Shown here in pieces: positions 31,752 through 44,094 of a stretch of 64,000 nucleotides of DNA (its first letter is position 1; each line of letters starts with the position of its first letter). Both the position numbers and the translations under genes were made by a program. A model generated the notes under the pieces. That model searched no databases and was not told the origin of the DNA. It saw only the letters and a program-made list of their open reading frames with translations. This DNA comes from Thermothielavioides terrestris NRRL 8126 (taxonomy: Eukaryota > Ascomycota > Sordariomycetes > Sordariales > Chaetomiaceae). The stretch spans positions 8,556,001 through 8,620,000 of the forward strand of contig NC_016457.1 in assembly GCF_000226115.1 (NCBI RefSeq). Reading direction: 5' to 3'.

Positions 31752-33224
31752 ATGAAGCCAGCAAGCACCCTGCTGTCCCTGCTAACCGTGGCCGCCGCGG
31801 GCGCTGGCCCGGCAGCTGCACAGTTCACCACATCATCGAGGGCAGCATCGGCAGCAGTGCGTTTTCCAACCCCCAATGACTTCGGCCTGTCTCACCCTTC
31901 TCAGCCATCCAGCTAACCACCATCCAACGCACAGCCCGCCCTTGCACCCCGCGGCCACGATGCCGCAGCACTCGACGCCCGGGTCGTTACAATAACCCGG
32001 ACGGTACCACCAAACGGCCGCGCCAGCACCCGGGCCCGGACATCCTCGTCGTCCAAACAACACAGCGACGACGACGACGACGACGACGATGACGACGACA
32101 CAACCAAGCGAAGACCTACCACCTCCCTCTCCCAGCCGCCACCGCCCACCGCCATTACCACCACCACCACCAGCGTATCAAACGAGCCCACCCCAACCAC
32201 AAGCATCACCACAATCCCGGCGCCAGCATCCAGCCCAGACCCAGCACAACCCCCCTACTCCTCCTCCCCCGACCAGACCACCACCACCACCACCAATGAC
32301 AACCAAACCAACAACAACACGACCCCACCCGCCACGAAAGTAACAACAGCAACAAGCACCAGCCTCTCCGCCGGCGCCGCAGCCGGGATCGCAGCCGGCG
32401 CGGTCGCGGGTCTGGCCATCCTCGCCGCGCTGGCCTTCCTGCTGTGGCGGCGGCGGCAGGGCGGCATCCGCGGGGCTGTGGTGACGGCCGAGTACCCCGC
32501 GGGCATGGGCGGCGATCTGGAGCCTGGCGGTGGTGTCGGTGGCGGTGGTATCGGCAGCGGCAGTGGAAGTAGCAGCGGTAGCGGTAGCGGCGGGGGAGGG
32601 GCAGAGGCGCAGGTATTGTTTCCCGGGGGTGCGGTGTCGGGGGGGATTCAGGGGGCGCAAGGCGGTGTGGGGGTCTGGGGAGACGGTGGAGGAGGAGGAG
32701 GTGGTGGTGCAGGTGGTGGGTGGGAAGAGGGGACGGCGGCGGCGATGAGGATACCGCCTGCCGCGGCGAGGCCGGGCAAGCCTAGGGTTGGGCATTTCGA
32801 GTATGGTCCGCCCCAACAACAGTGGCTGAGTGTGGCGGGAGGAGCTTCGGGGGGAGGAGGAGACCTGGGCGGCGTGCGCCCCGTCAGCGAGTTCACAACC
32901 TATCCATCACCAGGGCTGCCGGTCATGCCCGTGTCTCCATTGACGCCCATCCGGCCCGACTGCGTCGCGGCGGGGTCCGGACAGATGCAGGCGCGAACCT
33001 CGTCTTTCTCCGCGCATGCCGCCAGCCCGAGCCTTCCGATGTACATGGTACCGGGCGGCAGCAATTTGCGCGCCATGACTTTCTCGAACCTGTCGTCGCG
33101 TGGCGGCGGAGGACCACAGGGGTCCGGATTTGTTGGATGGCCGCCGCCGCCGCCGCCGATGCCCTCGGTCGGCGGGGTTGTGGAGGGTCGGTCGCCCGCG
33201 AAACATAGTTACACGCTGAACTAG
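31752..33224 (+). CDS. Single-pass type I membrane protein with Ser/Thr-rich ectodomain
   Basis: Two exons (31752-31856, 31935-33224) give 464 residues. The 78-bp intron (GTGCGT, GCTAACC branch, CGCACAG) removes an in-frame TAA at 31914. Residues 1-23 are a signal peptide (MKPASTLLSLLTVAAAGAGP). The ectodomain has RVVTITRTVPPNG, an 11-residue poly-Asp run and a Thr/Ser/Pro-rich stalk likely to be O-glycosylated. The membrane helix is AGIAAGAVAGLAILAALAFLL (about 182-204) followed by WRRRQ as stop-transfer. The cytosolic tail (about 255 residues) is Gly-rich, then has VRPVSEFTTYP and SYTLN segments and poly-Pro. The layout resembles fungal Mid2-like sensors or adhesins. It has no Cys-rich WSC domain, so its function is open. 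Confidence 0.75.
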
Positions 33225-33348
33225 CGCGACTGAGTGGCGAGTTTCCAGTTCGGTCTTCAGACATTTAACAGATACCCCGCGAGAGTTTTTGTTGATGAAT
33301 TGGAATATCATGTTGTCGCATCCGCAGGAGCGTCTTCCTCGCGACGAC

Positions 33349-35731
33349 TTAGAAGCCCCAGTTCATGTCGAATAGACCGGCGAACCATATGTCCGAGTCG
33401 TCCGGTTGGAAAAGGGGCACGTTCAAGCCGTCATTGCTGCTCTCGACGAGGGCTTCCGCGGGCGCGGCCGAGGATGGCCCAGGCTGCCCTTCGGCCGCGA
33501 CCAGCTCGGGCGCCCAGTTGTTCTTCAATGTCCGCATCAATCTGACAAACTTGGAGAACGCATCCTCCTCAATGGTTGATTCCTGACCCGGACAGCGCTG
33601 AGCCAGGACCTCCTCGAACCCGGCTCGAAGTTTGTCGCAAATGGCAAGCAAGTCGGTCTTCTTCCGCACAGCTCGGCGGTCCCAGGCCGGATCATCAAGG
33701 ACCGACAGCCGATAGATCGTCAGAAGACAATGGGCCATATTCCACCAGTAGCTAAAGGTCATGCCGATGTAGACGTAGGTGGGGATCGAGAAATGCCGGT
33801 CCAACCAATCGTTCGCGGCACTGAGGCTGGCCTCCATGGCCTCGTAGCGCTGCATGCTAGACAAGACCCCGTCCGAAGACGCTTTCGGCTTGGCTATGGC
33901 CACCTCGTTGATTGCGAGCTCCGTGTAGGAGATGTGACTGAGGATCGCGTCTTTCAATGATGTTAACAAACGCAGCGAGATAGATGGTCATGATCTTCCG
34001 AGGCCACATACCATTGTGTCGCAAATGAGGCGGCAGTTGAGCCTTGATTTTTTGAAGCTGGGACCGCAGAGCTGACAGAACGTAGCTCGCGGGGATAGCG
34101 TCCGGTGACTGCGAGGTGACACGAGCCAGCTCCTCGACGATGAGCTGCACCTTGACTTGGGCCACCAACAGGTCGTCGCCTTCCCACTCCCGCTGCTGAG
34201 AAAGGACTTGGAGGCATTCATCCATGTGGGACGTCCAGCTCAGCGCGTCCAGTCTCTTGATCGAGTAGGAAATCCTACGTGACCTGTTAGCTAACTAATC
34301 AAGGACTCGACCTGGCAAGCAGATGCGACGAACTGCGAAGTGAGAAGAAAGCATGCGAGCACGGCTCGCCTCTCTTCGTGCGTTTTCGCCTTCGGAGTTG
34401 GGAGAAAGGGCGTCTTCACGCAGAAAGAAATATACGGCTCGCTCGGGATCTTGTTGAGCCCCAGGTCGAACACCAAAGACTTGGCGAGAGAGGCCAGGAG
34501 TGAGAGAATCGGCTTTTCTTTCTTGAGGTGAAAATGGGTCCTGGAAGACTGCACGTTAACACGGGCGTCGTGGCCCACGGGCTGGCTAGGATCGGTTTGC
34601 CTACCAGGTCAGCATTACGATTAGCCCCAGCAGAAGATCCAGGCTCTTTTCCTGGTCCATGAGCATCTTCTGGCCGAGCACCTTCTTGAGTGTTTCACCC
34701 ATGGCGAGACGCCGATCTACGTTCTTACAAGTAACGGTCATGATGTTGTACCACAAGAACGGGTACGTCTCCTTGAGCTTCTCCGAGGTCATGGTCGCCG
34801 GTATGTGGACGAACGGGAAGAAGGTAAGCATGTACTTGCGGAAAGTGGTGAGATTTTCCGCAGCCTCGACGGGACTCGGCTCTAAGGCGAAGGATGGGGA
34901 CGAGCACCATGACGGCTCGGTTTGAGGTGCTAGCGGGGCGGTATCTTGCGGGTCGAAAACACTGGCAAGCAAAGAGCCGCGAGCAACCGGGGCGCTGCCA
35001 GGGACACAGTCGACTTGCTGGGGAGGGAGAACGGTGAGGTCGCCGGATGGTGGAGAGCTGTCGGCGGTCTGGCTCGCGGTCGAGTGCGTGCTCAGGGTCG
35101 GCGTGCTGGCGGGGAGACTGCCCGCTGCGTCGCTAGGAGACAGTGCTTTGTCCGCCGACGGGGCGGCCTGACGCCGCAGCAGCGAGACAAGGTCCTCGAG
35201 CTTCGCCTCGAGCTGAGCTGCACGAGACACGTAGGCTCTCTTTCCATTCCGTTTCCGGATTGAGACGGAGGGCACACATTCTTTCCGCAGCCGATGACAT
35301 CTGAATACGCTGTTAGCCCCGAACTCGATCCATTCTGCATCGTACTGTTGTAGTACACAGGAAAGGGTAGCAATGCACAGAGGTGGGGTTGGGGTGGTGC
35401 CGTCGGCCCTAGCCAGTCCTGGTGTTCTCGGTCGGAGTTGGAGGGAATACCGGACCCGGCAGCAAGCATTCAGCACATCGGCGGGCCGGCCAGCCACGGA
35501 CGGAATAGGCAGCATGGAGCCATGGGGTGGGTAGGGGTTTGTGGTGCTGTGTGAAAACGAACATGGGGGGTTCGAAGATGGTATCCGATGGTATCCTCCC
35601 TACCTTTCACACCCAGGCCCGCCAGAACGGTAGATGCACCTGCACTTCGCTCTGGCACAGTTCGTGCACGCTCTGCCGTATGGCGCGGGCGTGCCGTTTG
35701 CCTGTCCACCGTTTGATGACTCCATTGCCAT
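33349..35731 (-). CDS. Zn2Cys6 fungal transcription factor
   Basis: Five exons (35731-35604, 35300-34605, 34540-34334, 34274-34012, 33950-33349) give 631 residues. The binuclear cluster uses Cys 22, 25, 32, 41, 44 and 51 (ACTNCARAKCRC...CERCHRLRKEC), interrupted by the 303-bp first intron between CE and RCH. A basic linker (SIRKRNGKRAY) and a short coiled coil (AAQLEAKLEDLVSLLRR) for dimerisation follow. The fungal regulatory domain starts near 215 (FRKYMLTFFPFVHIP) and includes SLAKSLVFDLGLNK and TSQISYSIKRLDALSW. Intron 3 uses a GTTCGT donor; the others are 61-64 bp with GTAGGC and GTATGT. The C-terminal YVYIGMTFSYWWNMAHC block is complete. The gene is divergent from a truncated MFS pump. 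Its targets are unknown. Confidence 0.9.
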
Positions 35732-36545
35732 CAATGAGTCCGATCACCACCCAATTCAAGGTCAAGGGTTAGGGTTGATCGAGACGGAGACTATGAGAGA
35801 GACCGTCAAGGTGAGAGACGACAGCGCGCAGAAACCCGCGGTGCCGGCGCCGATGTGAGAGCAAGACAGCCGACAATCGAAATGGATCGGTTTCAAGCCT
35901 CGCCGGAACAGTGCCGTAACGCGCTTGTTCTTCCAAGCGCTCCAACGAAGGATACCGCGCCTAAGGCACAGAGAGATCGAGATGGAGGAGGAAATCGGAC
36001 AAAGTTGGCACGCCCGAATTCCGCTGCCTGGCATGCCATTTTTGGGCCGGCAGCGCTGTTCGGGCGCGTCGGATCAATCCTGGTTGCCAAGACAGCCCCG
36101 TCACGCTGCCGCTTTTGGTCAGCTGTGGAGCCAACGACCTTCAACAACAGTCCTCCAGTGACAGAGAGGTCTGTGTAACTATTTCGTAAAGCAGGCGCAT
36201 GACCGTGGATGCTTTCCATGGGAAAACAGGGGAGCTGCCTTGTTGTCAATTTGGTGCAGAATCCTCGCTATCGCTTCTTTTTTTGTTGTTTGTTTTTGAA
36301 GTGAAGTACAGAAAGGTCTGGCAGATAACCAGATGGAGACCAGCTGGGAAGGGCAGCAGGCCGCCACCACCTCAAACAGTGAACCTGTGGCAACCAAACC
36401 CAGTGCCGGTCGTCCATCAAATGGCAGAGACAGACAGCGTGTCAAGTACATGCTCCTTCAAAAGAAGTCACCTAGTCCTTACTTCGGCAGGCACCGATGA
36501 GAATGACTTACACCCAGTCGCCATCATGGACCCCGCCAAAATATC
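35732..36545. other. Spacer between regulator and truncated transporter
   Basis: About 800 bp that would hold the promoter of the regulator. The N-terminal half of the MFS protein is not found here in any frame. Frames at 35855-36178 and 36199-36576 have no family features. Confidence 0.5.
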
Positions 36546-37582
36546 GGTGTCATCGGTGATGGGGATGATGCGTTGATTCCCTTCTCCATCATGAAGGTGA
36601 AAGCGACGTGGTCGAGCGCTCTCACGCAGAGCTTCCTCCTGACCATCGTCTACTGCGCCTCATTCTTCTTGCCCATCTGCTTCCAAGCCGTCCGCGGCAG
36701 GAGTCCTATGATGAGCGGCGTGTTCCTGTTGCCGAGCATTGGCACCCAGCTTCTCACGGCCTTGGTTGGCGGTTCGCTAGGTAAGCAGCGTCAACTACTC
36801 CTCCCCAGTTCAAAGAGCCATGTCTCTCTAACAGCATTCTAGTGCAATCGACGGGTTATGTCATCCCATATGTCATGCTTTCGGGCGCCATTGGCGCCAT
36901 CTCCAACGGTCTGTTCTCAACGTTCTCTCCGACCACGTCAACGGGCAAGTTGGTTGGCTATCAGATCCTCAACGGAGTCCGGCGCGGGCTGGGCATGCAG
37001 ATGGTACGCGGCAACTGTACACCATCTGCCTTGCTCGCGATCCGCATAGGTCGGATGATGCTAATCCACAGGTAGCCCTTGATCGCGGTGCAAGCTTCCC
37101 TCAAACCGGAGGACGTCGCCATCGGCATCTCGATCGTTGTCTTCGCGCAGAGCCTGGGAACCTCCATCATGCTTGCCGTTTCCGGCGCTATTTTCCAGAC
37201 CAGCCTGGAATCCGAACTCCCCAAGCAGGCGCCATTTGCTGACGCTGCAGCAATCATCGCCGCCGGAGCAACCCACTTCCGAGATGTGGTTAGCGACCGG
37301 GATTTGCCGGGCGTGCTGGCGGCGCATTCCATCGCTATAGACCGCGCCTTCTACCTGGCTGCTGGCGTGAGTGGCCTGGTGGTGTTTACATCGCTGTTCT
37401 TGGGGTGGGTGGATGTGAGGGAAAAGGGCGTTGCCGGCAGGGCAGACGGGGTTGGCGGTGGCGACGTCGGGTTGGAACTACAAAGTCTGAGGAAGTACGG
37501 AGACACCGGGCTGCTGCCGAACGGTCTGTGTAATGCTGTTGCCGTCGCAATGGCCGAGGCTGCAAGACGGTGGTATTCGTGA
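36546..37582 (+). pseudogene. 5'-truncated MFS drug-efflux transporter (DHA2/Tri12-like C-terminal half)
   Basis: Three exons (about 36546-36780, 36843-37003, 37076-37582) encode the last six or seven membrane helices of a 14-helix MFS pump. Landmarks are ALIPFSIMK, FFLPICFQAVRG, GVFLLPSIG, VGYQILNGVRRGLGMQMP, SLKPEDVAIGISI and FAQSLGTSIMLAVSGAIF. The two introns (62 and 72 bp, CTAAC and CTAAT branches) still splice in frame, and no stop interrupts the exons. Everything before the loop preceding ALIPF is missing: an in-frame TGA stands at 36504 and no ATG-led helices precede it. A family member is about 550 residues, so it cannot be a working transporter as it stands. The damage is probably recent. 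Confidence 0.8.
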
Positions 37583-38051
37583 TACCCGCATTGGCCTCGT
37601 TCTGCAGCGCAGGCTGAAGCCTGTGGAGTCAGCTTTGTATTGTTCTCTTGTTGACTGTACTTGATACGGTGTTTTAAACAGGACAACAGGCGTTCGGCTC
37701 GGGTAGCGGGCAATGTGTTCCGTACAGGCTCTTTCTCCAGCTCCTGCTCACACAGACACGGCGCTGGACGGTCCACGGCGGTGGAGATGGGGTCCGATGG
37801 ATGAGCTTCTGGGGTTTGTCTCCCACCAACGACGCGGTGTCATCGTACGAGCGAGCTGGCCGAACTGCGTCCGCAAAGTCAAGTGTGGTGGCGAAGTAAG
37901 AACGGAACCTTGATGTTGCAAGCGATGTCGTCTCGACCTGCCTGCCCCGAACGATGCCAAGCCAGCCCAGTCATGCAGCCAACGCGCCAGCCTCCAGAGA
38001 GCCACCGCAGAATTCCTTCTCCATGTCGCGACAGAAGCCGCGAGCACAGCG
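37583..38051. other. Spacer downstream of MFS remnant and U6
   Basis: Intergenic stretch of 470 bp. No gene is seen. A weak B-box-like GTTCGGGGC (minus strand, near 37950) is too degenerate to call as a U6 downstream element. Confidence 0.45.
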
Positions 38052-38058
38052 AAAAAAA
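38052..38058 (-). terminator. Pol III terminator of U6
   Basis: A run of seven T (minus strand) directly follows the conserved U6 3' sequence, as expected for RNA polymerase III termination. Confidence 0.85.
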
Positions 38059-38158
38059 TGGGTAGCGTCTCTTTGAGTAGCGTGTCATCCTTAGTGCAGG
38101 GGCCATGCTAATCTTCTCTGTATCGTTTCAAATTGACCAAATGCCCCCCGAAGGGGGC
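38054..38158 (-). ncRNA. U6 spliceosomal snRNA
   Basis: The minus strand carries the universally conserved U6 core: ATACAGAGAAGATTAGCATGG (the ACAGAGA box that pairs with the 5' splice site, then the AGC triad region), CCCCTGCACTAAGGATGAC, and ACGCTACTCAAAGAGACG, ending in CTACCCATTTT. The 5' end forms a perfect GCCCCC-TTCG-GGGGGC hairpin, equivalent to the capped 5' stem-loop. The RNA is about 100 nt and I see no intron in it. It is the catalytic RNA of the spliceosome. It is transcribed towards the MFS remnant and away from the membrane-protein gene at 38472. Confidence 0.97.
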
Positions 38159-38471
38159 GAGGAAAAGAAGAAGAGAAGGGGAGGAAGATTTGGGCGGGCC
38201 GGCCGCGAATTTATACGCCTGGGAGACTGGTCCGTGCACGTTGGCAGATTTGCAGTTGCTCAAAGCCATTGTGAGTCAGCTGTGCTGGCCAATCAGCAGC
38301 GCCGTGATGTGGCTGGTGGGAAATGTGGGTCCAAGCAGCGAATCTCTGGTGGCTGATGCTCCTGGTTGTTACCTCATCGCATCATTGATGCTCAACTCCA
38401 AGGACGCTTGATCGCGGAGCAACCTGGCGCCGAGGCACGCACAAGCCGCCTCAGCATCGCACAACGCCGCA
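38159..38471. promoter_or_regulatory. Divergent promoter of U6 and the Cys-rich membrane protein
   Basis: A CGTATAAATTCG element (minus strand, 38206-38217) lies about 50 bp upstream of the U6 hairpin and may be its TATA box, although the distance is longer than the usual 25-30 bp. The other half should drive the protein gene. Confidence 0.45.
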
Positions 38472-39305
38472 ATGGCGCGAATACCTCTCGCCCTCTTCTT
38501 CCTGGCCTTCATGGCCACCTTCGCCAGCGCAGGTGCGTTCCCGACCCCAGTCTCTCCGCTCGCAGATTCTCATCCCCAACACACTCCACCCTCTTTCTTC
38601 CTCTCCTCTCTCAACAGAAGACTGACCATCATCTCCTCCCCAGCCTTCCCCTCCTTCTGCAAATGCACCTGCTTCCAAAACAGCACCATCATCCCGCTCG
38701 GCCCTCAGCACGACAACAACAACAACAACCAACCCCCACCCAACCCACGACCACCACCATCCTCCTCCTCCCTCTCCTCCCCGTCCTCCTCCTCCTCGTC
38801 CCCATCCACCGCCACCTCGGCAAGCGAATCCCCCCTCCTCCCGCGCGAGTCCTCGACCAGCTGCGCGCAGTGCAACCGCGCCTTCTGCCTGCGGTACAAC
38901 CTGCCCATCTGCAAGGGCGCCGAGGAGAAGGACGTCAAGACGCAGTGCTTCCAGCGCGACAGCCACAAGGACCGCGTCATCGTCTGGGGCTTCATCCTCG
39001 GCACGGCGGGCCTGCTGGGGTGGGCGGGGCTGCGGCGGGCGCTGGATTCCACCTCCGCCTCGGCTGCTGCGCGCAGGGCGGCGGGGCGCGGGTTAAGTGG
39101 TGCTGCTAGTGGTGGTGGTGGTGGTGGTGGTGGTGGTGGTGGTGGTGGTGGTGGTGGTGGTGGTAATGGTGCGGGTGGTGGGGGGAGGCATGAGCATGGT
39201 GGAGTGGAGGGTGGTGGCACGGGAGGGGGGTTGTTCAGCAGGAGGCCGGGGTCCGCGGCGGCAGGGGGGCAGGGTCGTGGGCTGTATAGTCCGGTTGAGG
39301 GATGA
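38472..39305 (+). CDS. Cys-rich single-pass membrane protein, poly-Gly tail
   Basis: Two exons (38472-38532, 38644-39305) give 240 residues. The 111-bp intron (GTGCGT, ACTGACC branch) is a multiple of three, so an unspliced frame also stays open. Residues 1 to about 20 are a signal peptide (MARIPLALFFLAFMATFASA). The ectodomain begins FPSFCKCTCFQNSTIIPLGP, has a low-complexity Asn/Pro/Ser insert, then SCAQCNRAFCLRYNLPICKG and KTQCFQR, with paired Cys that suggest disulfides. The helix VIVWGFILGTAGLLGWAGL follows (about 160-178). The cytosolic tail contains a (GGT)n-encoded Gly run. The Cys pattern looks conserved in filamentous fungi from memory; I know no function. Confidence 0.78.
   Translation: MARIPLALFFLAFMATFASAGAFPTPVSPLADSHPQHTPPSFFLSSLNRRLTIISSPAFPSFCKCTCFQNSTIIPLGPQHDNNNNNQPPPNPRPPPSSSSLSSPSSSSSSPSTATSASESPLLPRESSTSCAQCNRAFCLRYNLPICKGAEEKDVKTQCFQRDSHKDRVIVWGFILGTAGLLGWAGLRRALDSTSASAAARRAAGRGLSGAASGGGGGGGGGGGGGGGGGGNGAGGGGRHEHGGVEGGGTGGGLFSRRPGSAAAGGQGRGLYSPVEG
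39107..39170. repeat. (GGT)n microsatellite in coding sequence
   Basis: About 18-20 GGT triplets, with one AAT near the end, encode the Gly run of the membrane protein tail. A frameshifted plus-strand reading would be poly-Val. Confidence 0.9.
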
Positions 39306-39786
39306 TCACGGCCCGGGTGCGGCTGGTCGGCCTGGGTAGTAGGAGCGTGTTGTTGTTGCCTACTTGTGTTTGGCGGGCGTTGGAGGATTCATGAATATAC
39401 ATGGCCAACACCAGATCGTTGCTCGTGCGTGACAATCGGCGGGCGAAGTTCTCTTGCCAAACGTGGTGCTTTCGCCCAGGTCAAAAAGTGTATTCACTTA
39501 ATAGGGGAACGCCCTACTGCTCCCATCTATGGAGTGTTGCGACCCCGAATGCTTGATGAAAGCTACTGGAAAGGATACAGGAATTGTTTGCTTTTCCCCG
39601 CCTGTCATCCCCCTCTATCGTCATCCGGCCGCAAAGCAGCCCGCCCTACTCACTCCTAGTCCCAGCCTCAGCCACTGGACGTTTTTGAACTCCACATCCA
39701 GACAGAAGCAGAAAGTCCGGCGAAGTTTGTATGTTGTAGAACGGCACTTGGAAAAGCGGAAATGTTGAAACCCTTGGACCCGGCTT
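39306..39786. other. Convergent 3' region
   Basis: 480 bp between two tail-to-tail genes. No gene or repeat is recognised. Confidence 0.55.
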
Positions 39787-41129
<1,343 letters not shown>

Positions 41130-44094
41130 CTTGAGCAGGTGTCGCGAAGATATCCTACGGAGGAGGGTTTTGCAGGCGAAGGACGAGCACCCGGCACGTC
41201 GGCGTTGAGGAATCACTAGGGGTAGTGTTCGAGAAAAGAAGTAAGGCTCTACTGCAAGAGCTCGTAGGATAAACCGCGGCGTGGCCAGCTCAAGAACCCG
41301 AGGAGCGAAGATGGATCCAATACCGATATTTGCTGCGCGACGATAAAGGGATGCTCTGCAGCTCGAAACCGTGGTTGTGTACGGCAAGCGAAATAGGTAT
41401 TCGGTACTAGGGAGAGGGATTGGATGTTGGGAGAAAGGCACAGGAAGGTGGAAGGCGTTTAAGTGACTCAGAGAGCCCCAGTCAGTTCACGGGGGAAATC
41501 GGTCCGGGCGCGAAGTCGAACCAGGTGCCTCGAAAGGGAAGACGGGCAGCAGGGGCGGACGGGACGGTACAGACAAAGCAGTGCTACTCGGGGAAGGAGG
41601 GAGGGAGGGATGCGAGAAGGAAGCTATTGAAGCAGGATGATGGGTTCATCAGCCACTGGGCACATTCCCACGGGTCTACACTCTCCGAGCACGGAGTGGC
41701 CTCGACACAACACTTGAGCAAGGTACGGCTCGGACCAGAGAAGCTAACGGCGACATGGTCCCGCTGTCAATTCGACAATTTCAGACCGCAGCGTTGCGTT
41801 GTTCGGAAGTGGGGGAGGGGTCAAAATTTGTGTTTCTGCCCAGGCGGCCTTCACCGCCTTCTCACCCAGCCAAGCAGGGTCTTTGGTAAATTTGGTCCTC
41901 CTGATTGGCCCGCTTTGAGCCTTGCAGCGGGATCATCCCATCGCCAGAGGGGCTGCAGGCACGCCGCCCAGCAACAGATCCCCATTCGAGCGTCTGCTGT
42001 CCGGTCTGCGAGGACCCTGCGATCAAGGGCTTGGTGGTGCATCTAGAAGAGCTCCGAATCCTCCCGCTCACAAGTTTACAGTAGACGACGACCACTGCCT
42101 CGTCGCACGTCATTTACATCTAGCTTGGTGCACTTCAATCTCGTGGCTCCCGGGCCAAGTTGTGTTCGAAACGTGGATGGATGATGCTGGCCACCTCACC
42201 CAGTGGTGTCGCCCACCAGCGGCGCACGTTGACGACCCAGATCAGATATCCGCTCGGAAACCTGCCGGCACGCTGTTTCGGCCTTCAAGCTCCCAGTCCA
42301 CACTCACGGCATTGGAGCTATGGAGCGATGTATCCGAGGGCGGTGATGCGGAAGTGCCACTCTGGTCAACATGCATCCGGCGAAAGCTGTCAAGGACTGC
42401 GTTCATCAAATATCCAGGTGTCCGACGCGTGCTGTATGTGCTGGCTCGATGCCTTGCGCCATTCCACTCAGTTCCGCGCTTCAACAGTACGGCATATCCT
42501 CCATCAGCACTTCAAGACCAGGTTCAACAGCCAAAGTCCGGAGCGTCGGTATCCACCCACTCGGCTTCGCGCTGCAACCATCATTCTGCACTCTTTATTT
42601 CACAGTGCCACAGGCCGGCTGGCGAGGCGTAGCCGCCGGCTTGCATTTGAGTCGATTGACCCAGCGGGCCCCGGAACAAGGAACTGTGGTCTCTGGTCGT
42701 CGAGGACGCGCCTTGAAGCAATCCTGAAACCGACCGCTTGGGACCTGTGGTCAGGCCAAGCGAAGCGCTGTGCCACTTTCACTGCTGTGGGCCCAAACAG
42801 GCCGATGCCCCTGATGCGGACCCAGTCATGAGTGGTCATTGCGCACTCTGCTCTTGGACAGCAATGTGCGGATACTTGCACAAACCCAAGAGCTCTCCCC
42901 TGGGAAGGTGTTCACCGCGAATGTCCTGATCTACTCCTTATCTCACAATTGCTGTGTTTTCCGCCTTACTGTCTTCCGCCTTACTGTCATCCAGAAATAC
43001 CCGGGCCGCTGGTCAAATTCAGGGCTCCTTCCTGGCCTGTGGTGAGATGTGCCGCAGCTGCACCCCTGCTGCGTCTGACGTAGACACCTTGCCGTCATCA
43101 ACACGACGGAGTCCGAATACGGTGGACGTTCGATTACAGCTCAGAGGTCGCAGGCGCTCATTACAGCAACATGTGGCGGCGACCTCCCCGGCAAGTAGGC
43201 GAGAGACATGGAGACATGAGCCGAAGCATGTGGAACGAGCACCTTGCAAGTGCGACTTTCAGCGCCTTCAAACTGTTGACGCGGCCGCCGCATCACTTTT
43301 ACGTGCATCTCTATGCCTGTGAACAACCCGTCCTCAACGCCCCGAGCCTTTCTCCGCCAGGCACTGCCTTAGCTGCCGGCATCCGTGATTCCATGTGGCT
43401 CGCCTTTGTTGTCGCAGTTTGCAGTTTTTGTTCTCGAGAGCCCTCCAAAGTATTGGAACCCGGGGCTAGCAAACGGCGTGACTGGGTCGCGGGTTGAGGA
43501 CCCAAGGTACCTTCCCTAGGTCAACTTCGGCCCTCGACGCGGTTCTCAGTCATTCTTTCATAGGATAATGGTGTCACATGCGTAACTGCAAGTATTCCAC
43601 GTTGTTCGGGCTGGCCTCCGTCTGGGATCTTGCCCCGGCCGTCCCGCCCGCTTGGCTCATGTGGAAAGAGCCCCCCGGGCCTGTGACAAAGCTGAGGGGC
43701 CCAGACTTCGCTGCCCACTGATTTAAATACACAGCCCCACTCGGCCGCTGCCTGCTCTCTCCGACCCGAGACCTTGCGATTTGTATTCACACTCTCTGAC
43801 CACTACTGCTGTTGTCCAGACACGTTTTACACTACAGGCCTTTTGTCGCTTCCCGGGACCGGGGCCTTGATTACTGAGCAACATTCTCTGGTTCTACTTG
43901 AAGCACCGACACACGCCCACGACACTCTTTGCTTGCGTCGCTCACTTGATCCCACCCATATCCGACCCCGCCGCATGATCGACGGCCGGCTCTAAGTGCC
44001 GGTATCGCCTTCGTTGCCTTTCGTTGCCGAGAGAAGAAGACAGCAAGCGCCTCCTCGCCCGATTTGAAAATTTCCCCTCGAGGATATCCGAGCA
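41130..44094. other. 3-kb region without a supportable gene
   Basis: This is the longest gap in the window that is neither transposon nor repeat. Many overlapping frames of 60-240 codons exist on both strands (for example 41922-42632), but none has domain motifs, a signal peptide or gene-like amino-acid use. Base composition is moderate, without RIP. ATTTAAATA near 43723 may be a TATA-type element for a transcript leading into the next gene. Unrecognised RNA genes or long 5' UTRs are possible. Confidence 0.5.

Noticed and set aside
41922..42632. 236-codon plus-strand frame in the 3-kb gap
   Set aside because: No motif, signal or family resemblance; the other frames there are equally open. 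Kept only as part of the gap note.
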